Part shown: positions 1 to 5,311 of the stretch, one piece after another
Layout: each line of letters opens with the position of its first letter
Position numbering within the stretch: the stretch's first letter is position 1
NCBI GenBank assembly: GCA_002430755.1
Contig: DJCX01000084.1
Span: forward strand, 1-5,311
Length of the DNA stretch: 5,311 nt
Direction of reading: 5' to 3'
From: Flavobacteriales bacterium UBA5939
GTDB taxonomy: Bacteria > Bacteroidota > Bacteroidia > Flavobacteriales > Schleiferiaceae
Notes under the pieces: model-generated
What the model was told of the DNA's origin: nothing
Database searches by the model: none
The model's input: the letters and a program-made list of their open reading frames with translations, nothing else
Made by a program: the position numbers and the translations under genes

Positions 1-1116
1 ACCACCTGCGAAGTGCTCGCCTTTGAATTTATCCATGAAGATAGAAACAGCTGACATGTTACCAGCAGTCAAGTGCGATGTGTTGATCTCTACGTTAGAG
101 AAGTTCAACAAACCGTTGTCGTGGTTGTATGAAGAGGTAGAATCGTCCAATTCGAAGTCTGAAGACTCAGAGAAGCCAAAGAAGAATAGGTTTTCTACAT
201 TACCCATTGCACCGTCACGGAAATCAGCGTACTCGCCGTTCATTCCCATCAAAGTACCATTTTTCAAAGTGAAAGAACCAGTTACAGAGCCTTCCGGACC
301 GTCAATTTCAAGACCGTGGTCAGAATCGTCACCTGCTACATATACAAAGTTGTCGATAGTACCAGAGTATGCTTGGTCGATGTCAAATGCGTCGTCACCT
401 TGAGCTGTAACACTTACGTTAGTCGCGTTCACAGAACCACCGAAGAATTCTACACCATCATCGATTGTGGCGAATACTTCGATGTTGTTAACAGTTGTAC
501 CGTTACCAACACCACCGAAAGTGATACCGTTGATTTCGTTACCGTCACCAATTAAGGTACCACCGTGACGTACACTTACGTAAGAAATAGTACCAGAATT
601 ATCAGCATCGTTAGAACCGCCGTAAACAGCCCATGGCTCGTTAGCAGGTAGACCTTCGATTAATGCTTCCGAAGCGTCTGCTGAGATGGTTGCATCACCA
701 AGAATGATAAAACCTCCCCAAAGACCCTTGTCAGTTTCGTCAAGGTTAGAACCGTTGCGTTGACCAACATTGATGTTGTCAAGGACAGATGTCATAACGA
801 TCGGCTCGTCTGCAGTACCTTGCATGTCTACCATACCGCCCTTACCTACGATAAGAACTGATGCATTAGCACCATCACCTTCTTCACCTTTGATAATAGT
901 TCCGGCCTCTACTGTTAGAGTTACACCTGCATCGACTACTACACGTCCTTCTAGAATGTAGATAGAGTCGGCGCTCCAAGTTTCATTTGCGGAAATCAAG
1001 CCTGATTTCGTTACCAATACTGATGGGTCAACGGGATCAGTACCGCCTCCGCCACCATTACATGCGGCAAGTAAAGTAGCAGCTGCCGCGAATGCCATGA
1101 GTTTGTTAAATTTCAT
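1..1116 (-). CDS. Beta-helix-type secreted lipoprotein, C-terminus cut by the window edge
   Basis: This reading frame is open from the ATG at 1116 down to base 1, giving 372 codons without a stop; the 3' end lies outside the window. The N-terminus has lysines at residues 2 and 5, a hydrophobic stretch and a lipobox L16-A17-A18-C19, so it should be cut by signal peptidase II and lipidated on Cys19. Asn20 and five glycines follow, forming a flexible linker. The rest is rich in Gly, Asp, Asn and Thr with short beta-like repeats: LWGG at 132-135, RHGG at 183-186, DDGVEFFGG at 219-227, GDDAFDID at 240-247, DHGLEIDGPEG at 266-276. This resembles right-handed parallel beta-helix lipoproteins that I recall as common in Bacteroidota, often near TonB-dependent receptors. 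Substrate and function are unknown; the acidic loops could bind a cation, which is speculation. The start is chosen because it gives a complete lipoprotein signal; no Shine-Dalgarno is present. It is divergent from the response regulator gene and may be controlled by it through the intervening repeats. Confidence 0.9.
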   Translation of the reverse strand, partial: MKFNKLMAFAAAATLLAACNGGGGGTDPVDPSVLVTKSGLISANETWSADSIYILEGRVVVDAGVTLTVEAGTIIKGEEGDGANASVLIVGKGGMVDMQGTADEPIVMTSVLDNINVGQRNGSNLDETDKGLWGGFIILGDATISADASEALIEGLPANEPWAVYGGSNDADNSGTISYVSVRHGGTLIGDGNEINGITFGGVGNGTTVNNIEVFATIDDGVEFFGGSVNATNVSVTAQGDDAFDIDQAYSGTIDNFVYVAGDDSDHGLEIDGPEGSVTGSFTLKNGTLMGMNGEYADFRDGAMGNVENLFFFGFSESSDFELDDSTSSYNHDNGLLNFSNVEINTSHLTAGNMSAVSIFMDKFKGEHFAGG

Positions 1117-1161
1117 CGTTGTGTCTATTTTATTTGTGACACTGCAAAAAAAGGCGACTAT

Positions 1162-1189
1162 TGTTAACTCGTCGTTAAGGCGCTGTGAA
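1162..1189 (-). promoter_or_regulatory. Proximal triplet of TTAACA-like direct repeats, 11-bp period (putative Pho box)
   Basis: Read on the minus strand, three hexamers occur with exactly 5 bp between them: TTCACA (1189-1184), TTAACG (1178-1173) and TTAACA (1167-1162). A further imperfect copy, TTACCA, lies at 1199-1194 with 10-bp spacing. Tandem 11-bp direct repeats are the known target layout of PhoB-class winged-helix regulators: TTAACA-type repeats with 5-bp gaps for Bacillus PhoP, and CTTAACCT-type repeats with 3-bp gaps for cyanobacterial SphR. The last repeat ends 45 bp before the lipoprotein start codon, a position suited to activation of that gene. The repeat pattern is seen directly; binding and function are inferred. 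Confidence 0.55.
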
Positions 1190-1215
1190 CCTTTGGTAAG
1201 ACGTGATGAAAGAAT

Positions 1216-1243
1216 TTTTAACGCAGTGTTACCGGATTGTTAA
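1216..1243 (-). promoter_or_regulatory. Distal triplet of TTAACA-like direct repeats, 11-bp period (putative Pho box)
   Basis: On the minus strand the hexamers are TTAACA (1243-1238), GTAACA (1232-1227) and TTAAAA (1221-1216), again with exactly 5 bp between them. The group lies 26 bp from the proximal triplet; the start-to-start offset of 32 bp is about three helical turns, so both groups would face the same side of the DNA. It lies 76 bp upstream of the response regulator start and could serve autoregulation, regulation of the divergent lipoprotein, or both. The assignment to the adjacent PhoB-like regulator is inference from repeat geometry and position. Confidence 0.55.
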
Positions 1244-1319
1244 GCGCCAATTTTACCAGCAATCAAACTTAAAGCGTATCTGAAAACCACTTACTTTTAC
1301 TTGAATAAACAATTGCACG

Positions 1320-2012
1320 ATGAAAGCTACAGGCGCGAAAATACTCCTTGTTGATGACGAACCGGATATCCTAGAGATTGTAGGGTATAACTTAAAGAAC
1401 GAAGGCTACCAGGTTTTTACTGCATCTAGCGGTAAAGAAGGTGTGGCGATCGCAAAAGAAGTAAAGCCAGATCTCATTTTATTGGACGTGATGATGCCAG
1501 AAATGGACGGTATCGAAGCTTGCGATCAAATTCGCAAAGTACCTACGCTTGAAGGCACCATCATTGCATTTTTAACAGCTCGCGGTGAGGATTACTCTCA
1601 GGTAGCAGGATTCGAAGCCGGAGCGGACGACTACATTACAAAACCGGTCAAACCAAAAGTGTTGACCTCCAGGTTGAAAGCATTGCTTCGCCGCAGACCT
1701 ACTGCAGAACAAGAAGTGCCTGAACGTATGAGTCTAGGAGATTTAGTAATTGATCCAGAACGCTATCATATTGAGCTCGCAGGTAAAGTACTTGATCTTC
1801 CAAGAAAAGAATTTGAGCTATTGAGCTTACTTGCCTCAAAGCCAGGTAAAGTGTTTCCAAGAGAGGAAATTATGGACCGTATCTGGGGAACGGCGGTAAT
1901 CGTTGGCGGTCGAACAATCGATGTCCACATTAGAAAACTTCGTGAAAAAATTGGCGACGATCGTATTAAAACGGTAAAAGGTGTTGGCTACAAATTCGAA
2001 GTCCAAGACTAA
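1320..2012 (+). CDS. phoB: PhoB-like OmpR-family response regulator
   Basis: This 230-residue cytoplasmic transcription factor has the usual two-domain OmpR/PhoB length. The receiver domain (about 6-123) holds the acidic pair D12-D13, phospho-acceptor D56 in the LLDVMMP segment, T86, switch residue Y105 and K108 in YITKP, so it should be phosphorylated and activated in the normal way. The winged-helix DNA-binding domain (about 138-228) carries the typical LPRKEFELL strand-helix junction, the recognition-helix region TIDVHIRKLREKIG at 199-212, and the wing GVGYKFE at 221-227. The start ATG sits just before the first beta strand; no Shine-Dalgarno is visible, which is normal for Bacteroidota. 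It overlaps the kinase gene by one base. The PhoB name rests on overall resemblance, the PhoR-like partner and the 11-bp repeats upstream. Another OmpR-family regulator acting on a different signal remains possible. Confidence 0.93.
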   Translation: MKATGAKILLVDDEPDILEIVGYNLKNEGYQVFTASSGKEGVAIAKEVKPDLILLDVMMPEMDGIEACDQIRKVPTLEGTIIAFLTARGEDYSQVAGFEAGADDYITKPVKPKVLTSRLKALLRRRPTAEQEVPERMSLGDLVIDPERYHIELAGKVLDLPRKEFELLSLLASKPGKVFPREEIMDRIWGTAVIVGGRTIDVHIRKLREKIGDDRIKTVKGVGYKFEVQD

Positions 2013-3031
2013 TGAGGATAGGACGACTCATTCCAGTTTCAATACTCTTAACGTCAATAATAACACTAATAGGTTATTTATTTATTGAACTTAAACGTGC
2101 CTACCAAACTGTACCCGATGGGCTATGGCTTATAGCTTTTGCTCTTCTCGTTTTAGCCCTCATTTTGTTTACGATTTACACAAATATTACGCGTCGTGTA
2201 CGTCGTATTCAGGAACGAATTGAAGAAAGTGGAATGGATTCCATTTCTAAAACTGATAGAACAATGACGCTCAATATGCTGGAGGTAGCTGTGAGTGAAT
2301 GGACCGCCAAGCAAGCTCGGCTTGTAAAAGAGTTAGAAAGTCGTGAAGAGTTTCGCCGCGAGTATATGGGAAACGTGAGTCACGAGCTCAAAACACCTAT
2401 CTTCAATATCCAGGGATATATTTTGACCTTATTAGACGGTGCATTGGACGATCCCAAAATCGCTTCTAAATTCTTAAAACGCGCCGCCAAATCAGTCGAT
2501 CGTATGACTTCTCTGATTAAGGATATGGACGTCCTTTCTAAGGTAGAAACTGGCCAATACGATATCCGACTAGAGCCCGTACAGCTAAAATTACTCATAG
2601 AAGACACGTTACAGGGTGTAGAATCCTATGCTCGTAAGAACGACGCCAACATTAGCGTTGATTTTCAGGTTGATGAACGTACCAATGTTTTGTGTGATAC
2701 TGCCCGTATAGAACAGGTATTGGATAATCTCATTGTTAACTCAATTAAGTATAGCGATGGAGAAAAAAAAGTGACCATTGCCATTACTGATATCGAAAAC
2801 AAAGTTCAAATCTCAGTGAAAGACAACGGTTTTGGTATTCCTGAAAAGGACCTTGGCCGCATTTTCGAAAGATTCTATAGGGTAGATAAGGCAAGGACTA
2901 GAGACGCCGGTGGCTCAGGTTTAGGACTCTCCATTGTTAAGCACATTATCGATCGTCACAATCAAACCATTATGGTTCAATCGAAGGAAGGAGAAGGGAC
3001 GACGTTTAAGTTTACTTTAGACAAGGCATAA
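2012..3031 (+). CDS. phoR: PhoR-like membrane sensor histidine kinase
   Basis: This 339-residue inner-membrane kinase is the likely partner of the response regulator just upstream. Two hydrophobic segments (about 7-25 and 38-57) are separated by only about 12 residues, so there is practically no periplasmic sensor domain. A charged linker of about 55 residues leads to the HisKA domain, whose H-box NVSHELKTP gives H124 as the phosphorylated histidine. The ATPase domain has the N-box with N239 and N243, the G1 box D271-N-G-F-G-I, an F-box around FERFYR at 285-290, and the G2 box G301-S-G-L-G-L. All catalytic motifs are intact. The ATG overlaps the regulator stop in TAATG, implying translational coupling and matched production of the pair. 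The H-box region and the following QGYILTLLDGALDD segment resemble Bacteroidota PhoR-type kinases (from memory). No PAS or HAMP domain is recognisable, unlike E. coli PhoR, so the input mechanism is unclear. Confidence 0.92.
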   Translation: MRIGRLIPVSILLTSIITLIGYLFIELKRAYQTVPDGLWLIAFALLVLALILFTIYTNITRRVRRIQERIEESGMDSISKTDRTMTLNMLEVAVSEWTAKQARLVKELESREEFRREYMGNVSHELKTPIFNIQGYILTLLDGALDDPKIASKFLKRAAKSVDRMTSLIKDMDVLSKVETGQYDIRLEPVQLKLLIEDTLQGVESYARKNDANISVDFQVDERTNVLCDTARIEQVLDNLIVNSIKYSDGEKKVTIAITDIENKVQISVKDNGFGIPEKDLGRIFERFYRVDKARTRDAGGSGLGLSIVKHIIDRHNQTIMVQSKEGEGTTFKFTLDKA

Positions 3032-3057
3032 TCGTTTATAACCTCTTACTTGGGTGG

Positions 3058-3088
3058 TCTGCCTCTCACCTTATTCCCCGTATTTTTG
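3058..3088 (+). promoter_or_regulatory. Bacteroidota-type promoter for the dioxygenase-peptidase unit
   Basis: TATTTTTG at 3081-3088 matches the Bacteroidota -7 consensus TAnnTTTG perfectly. TCTG at 3058-3061 matches three of four bases of the -33 element TTTG, with a 19-bp spacer, which is the expected distance. Transcription would start around 3093-3096 and leave a short leader of about 20 bases before the ATG at 3113. This supports a transcript separate from the upstream kinase gene, although read-through is not excluded because no convincing terminator lies in the 81-bp gap. Confidence 0.55.
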
Positions 3089-3112
3089 AACTAAACCCAA
3101 CTTATCGCCACT

Positions 3113-4078
3113 ATGGAATGGAGTCCTGATTTGATGAAAAAACTTGAAGCGTTGCGCTCCAAAATCGAACAGACTGGTCAAGATTTTGAGACCTACGTCA
3201 ACGGCTGGCAATTACAGCGTTTTCAGAACTATTGGGACTACATTCAGCTAGATACACTGCTGAGTCTGCAACGCCCGGTGACACAAGTTGAGGACGAACC
3301 TATTTTTATCATCTATCACCAGATTACGGAGTTGTATTTCAAACTTGCCCGCATTGAGATTGATGCTATCGCAAAAAATGAGGCCAATACGGTGGCCGAT
3401 TTTACTGAGCGCATTCATCGAATTAACAGGTATTTCGGTGCGCTTAGAGGCAGCTTTGGTGTGATGGAGTTGGGGATGAAGAAAGAAGAATTCTTGGCTT
3501 TTAGAGATGCTCTCGCGCCGGCCTCGGGTTTTCAAAGTGTACAATACCGCATCATTGAGCTGGGTTGTGCCCCGCTCATAAACATTGTCAGTGAATCTCG
3601 CCGCAAGGAATTAGCGGATGCCTCTATTAAAGATCAGATGGAGGGGATTTATTGGAAAAATGGTGCAACAAGAGAAGATAATGGCAAACCGGCCTATACT
3701 GCTACCCAGTTCATGGACAAGTATTGGGACGATTTGCTCTTCACGGCAGAGGCCTACGAACATTGCAACATATGGGTTCGGTTCCAAGAATTAAAATCAA
3801 ATGCTAGCGACGATGAGCGCAAGCAACTCGAAGATGCCTTACGCGCTTTGGATTTGAATATTAATGTGAATTGGCCCCTACAACATTATAAAACGGCCGT
3901 TCGTTACTTATCGAAGAAGCCAACCGATATTCCTGCAACAGGCGGTACCAACTGGCAGAAATACTTGCCGCCGCGTTTTCAACGCAGAATATTCTTCCCA
4001 GAACTGTGGACTGCTGAGCAGAAAGCTGAATGGGGAAAGAGTTGGGTGCACGAGGTGTTGGCAGAATTAGAATCGTAA
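3113..4078 (+). CDS. kynA: Tryptophan 2,3-dioxygenase
   Basis: This 321-residue cytoplasmic heme enzyme should oxidise L-tryptophan to N-formylkynurenine, the first step of the kynurenine pathway. The family signatures are clear: YWDYIQLD at 40-47, FIIYHQITELYFK at 65-77, FRDALAPASGFQSVQYR at 130-146, WPLQHYK at 254-260, and TGGTNWQKYL followed by FFPELW at 276-299. Compared from memory with the Xanthomonas enzyme, the substrate-pocket and heme residues are nearly all present: Y40, Y43, F65, H69 (distal His), R131 (carboxylate binding), G139, H258 (proximal heme ligand) and T276. Differences are I44 for a Leu and F127 for a Tyr. There is an extra stretch of about eight residues between H258 and the TGGT motif. 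It is slightly longer than typical proteobacterial copies. The start ATG follows a good promoter and precedes the family's N-terminal helix; no Shine-Dalgarno is seen. No other kynurenine-pathway gene is in the window; the peptidase gene begins 6 bp downstream. Confidence 0.93.
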   Translation: MEWSPDLMKKLEALRSKIEQTGQDFETYVNGWQLQRFQNYWDYIQLDTLLSLQRPVTQVEDEPIFIIYHQITELYFKLARIEIDAIAKNEANTVADFTERIHRINRYFGALRGSFGVMELGMKKEEFLAFRDALAPASGFQSVQYRIIELGCAPLINIVSESRRKELADASIKDQMEGIYWKNGATREDNGKPAYTATQFMDKYWDDLLFTAEAYEHCNIWVRFQELKSNASDDERKQLEDALRALDLNINVNWPLQHYKTAVRYLSKKPTDIPATGGTNWQKYLPPRFQRRIFFPELWTAEQKAEWGKSWVHEVLAELES

Positions 4079-4084
4079 GAATAC

Positions 4085-5311
4085 ATGAGTACAAAGAAGA
4101 TTGCATGGGTGGCTGTAGCCTCCATTTTTCTTGTCATAATCATTGCAGTAATCACCTCTAACCCGGATGCTCCTGGTGTTTTAGCAGATGAGGAGCCTGT
4201 AGTTGAGGAGCCTACCTTTTATTTGACCCTGCCTGCGGATACTCTTCGTTTTGAATCGCATAAGATTGCCTCAGGAGAGAGTTTTGGCGCTTTGTTGGGT
4301 AAACGTGGGATTAGTACTGCCCAGATCTATAAAATTGCTGCTGCCGTAGAGGATGAATTCAATGTTCGTCGCATTCGTGCTGGGGTTGAGGTCCAATTCG
4401 CCACAGGCGACAGCTCACTTTTCCCGTCCTATTTCATCTACCCGGAAAGTAAATTCGAGTATTGGATCATTGGGATTAACGATTCTGTATTTGCCAAAAA
4501 AGTGGAGAAAGAGCGTGAGGTTCGTCGCCGAGAAATCAGCGGCACCATCGATGACGCCCTCTACTTAAGTGTGGGTCGTGCAGGTGGCACTCAGGCGCTG
4601 GCCATGTCTTTGGTAGAAGTTTATGCCTGGACCATTGATTTCTTCCGCCTGCAAAAGGGCGACGCCTTCTCAGTAATTTACGAAGAGGAGTATGTGGACG
4701 ATACCACCTATGTTGGGCTAAAGCGCATTGTTGCGGCTAACCTTACCCACGTTGGCAATGATTTTTATGCCTTCCCGTACGAGAATGAATTGGGCTTTGA
4801 CGATTACTACGATGAGGAAGGCCGCAGTTTACGCAAGACTTTCTTGCGTGCACCGCTCAACTTTACCCGCATTTCTTCGCGCTACAGCGGTCGTAGATTC
4901 CATCCGGTGCAAAAGCGTTGGAAGGCCCATCTAGGAACAGATTATGCCGCACCTACTGGCACACCAATTATGTCAACGGCAGACGGAGTTATCATTGCGG
5001 CGAAATACACCTCTGCAAATGGTAATTACGTCAAGGTTCGCCACAACAGCACTTATACGACCCAGTATTTGCATATGAGCAAGATCAAGCCCGGCATTAA
5101 AAACGGTGTACGCGTAAAGCAAGGGGATGTTATTGGTTACGTGGGTTCAACAGGATTAGCCACAGGGCCGCACGTGTGTTACCGCTTTTGGGTAAACGGC
5201 AAGCAAGTCGATCCGTACAAGCAAAAACTACCTGATGCAAAACCGCTGGAGTCCGATCGTATGGATGCCTACAAAAGCTACATGACTTCGCTCAAACAAG
5301 AGCTCGACGCG
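4085..5311 (+). CDS. Membrane-anchored M23 murein endopeptidase (MepM-like), C-terminus cut by the window edge
   Basis: The frame is open from the ATG at 4085 to the last base, 409 codons, so the stop lies beyond the window. Residues about 7-24 form a single uncleaved-looking membrane helix, placing the enzyme in the periplasm. A LysM/OapA-like region (about 57-106, starting ESHKIASGESFGALL) and a second domain (about 151-245, with YAWTIDFFRLQKGDAF) precede the catalytic part, as in MepM/ShyA-type peptidoglycan DD-endopeptidases, which cut peptide cross-links during wall growth. The M23 core (about 262-380) has RYSGRRFHPV, the zinc motif H282-L-G-T-D286, active-site-region H330 in YLHMS, and TGPHVCYRFW, where the usual H-x-H is H363-V364-C365. 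Cys at the third zinc-ligand position is unusual for M23 in general; I recall similar HVC sequences in Bacteroidota relatives, so the protein is probably active. The 6-bp gap after the dioxygenase stop implies co-transcription. The start is the first ATG and directly gives the membrane helix; no Shine-Dalgarno is present. Confidence 0.92.
   Translation, partial: MSTKKIAWVAVASIFLVIIIAVITSNPDAPGVLADEEPVVEEPTFYLTLPADTLRFESHKIASGESFGALLGKRGISTAQIYKIAAAVEDEFNVRRIRAGVEVQFATGDSSLFPSYFIYPESKFEYWIIGINDSVFAKKVEKEREVRRREISGTIDDALYLSVGRAGGTQALAMSLVEVYAWTIDFFRLQKGDAFSVIYEEEYVDDTTYVGLKRIVAANLTHVGNDFYAFPYENELGFDDYYDEEGRSLRKTFLRAPLNFTRISSRYSGRRFHPVQKRWKAHLGTDYAAPTGTPIMSTADGVIIAAKYTSANGNYVKVRHNSTYTTQYLHMSKIKPGIKNGVRVKQGDVIGYVGSTGLATGPHVCYRFWVNGKQVDPYKQKLPDAKPLESDRMDAYKSYMTSLKQELDA

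Noticed and set aside
23..961. Plus-strand open frames at 23-403, 316-555 and 770-961
   Set aside because: They lie antisense inside the lipoprotein gene, whose frame shows a lipobox and coherent beta-helix repeats; the plus-strand translations are low-complexity Ser/Thr/Pro shadows.
1179..1248. Inverted repeat GGCGCT (1179-1184) and AGCGCC (1243-1248)
   Set aside because: Six bases across a 58-base gap overlapping the direct repeats; the direct-repeat periodicity explains the region better.
1264..1271. Minus-strand TAAGTTTG, a perfect TAnnTTTG -7 element toward the lipoprotein
   Set aside because: No -33 TTTG lies at the right distance, and transcription from here would put all the 11-bp repeats inside a leader of about 140 bases. 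It may be chance; it would imply repression rather than activation if real.
1292..1299. Plus-strand TACTTTTA as a possible -7 element for the response regulator
   Set aside because: It matches TAnnTTTG in all but the last base, but the expected -33 position reads TTAA, so support is too weak for a feature.
2380..2607. Minus-strand open frame inside the kinase gene
   Set aside because: Antisense to the H-box and dimerisation region of the kinase; no independent support.
3050..3100. Inverted repeat TTGGGT / ACCCAA in the kinase-dioxygenase gap, considered as a terminator
   Set aside because: Only six pairs with a 39-base loop that spans the promoter, and no T-run directly after; not a credible intrinsic terminator.
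3248..4106. Minus-strand open frames at 3248-3544 and 3861-4106
   Set aside because: Antisense to well-conserved dioxygenase motifs, with no recognisable protein features.
4353..4934. Plus-strand open frames at 4353-4568 and 4728-4934
   Set aside because: Alternate-frame shadows of the M23 peptidase gene, which is open and motif-rich across the whole stretch.

Overview
The window suggests a member of the Bacteroidota, probably a marine Flavobacteriia or Cryomorphaceae-like lineage. The pointers are the absence of Shine-Dalgarno sequences before any of the five genes, a perfect TAnnTTTG -7 element, a beta-helix lipoprotein of a kind common in that phylum, and an M23 peptidase of a Bacteroidota-like type. 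The taxon is inferred from style, not from a marker gene. Coding density is high and the longest non-coding stretch is about 200 bases. There is no RNA gene, mobile element, CRISPR array or pseudogene that I can support.

Left part (1-1116, minus strand): the first 372 codons of a secreted lipoprotein with a right-handed beta-helix-like body. The C-terminus lies beyond the left edge. A 203-bp divergent intergenic region (1117-1319) follows. It carries six TTAACA-like hexamers in two groups of three, each group with an exact 11-bp period. That is the architecture bound by tandem PhoB/PhoP/SphR-type regulators, and read as TTAACA the repeats point toward the lipoprotein gene.

Centre (1320-3031, plus strand): an OmpR/PhoB-family response regulator and a PhoR-like histidine kinase, translationally coupled by a TAATG overlap. 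The kinase has two membrane helices with almost no periplasmic loop and no recognisable PAS or HAMP domain, so it probably senses through a partner or the membrane.

Right part (3113-5311, plus strand): tryptophan 2,3-dioxygenase, preceded by a good Bacteroidota promoter, and then, 6 bp downstream, a membrane-anchored M23 murein endopeptidase that runs off the right edge. In the peptidase the usual HxH zinc motif reads H-V-C.

Working model (inference): the regulator pair responds to phosphate, autoregulates, and controls the divergent lipoprotein through the 11-bp repeats. The dioxygenase and peptidase form a separate, probably housekeeping, transcription unit. No wholly unknown system is evident. 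The repeat array tied to the lipoprotein and the zinc-ligand change are the most worthwhile leads.
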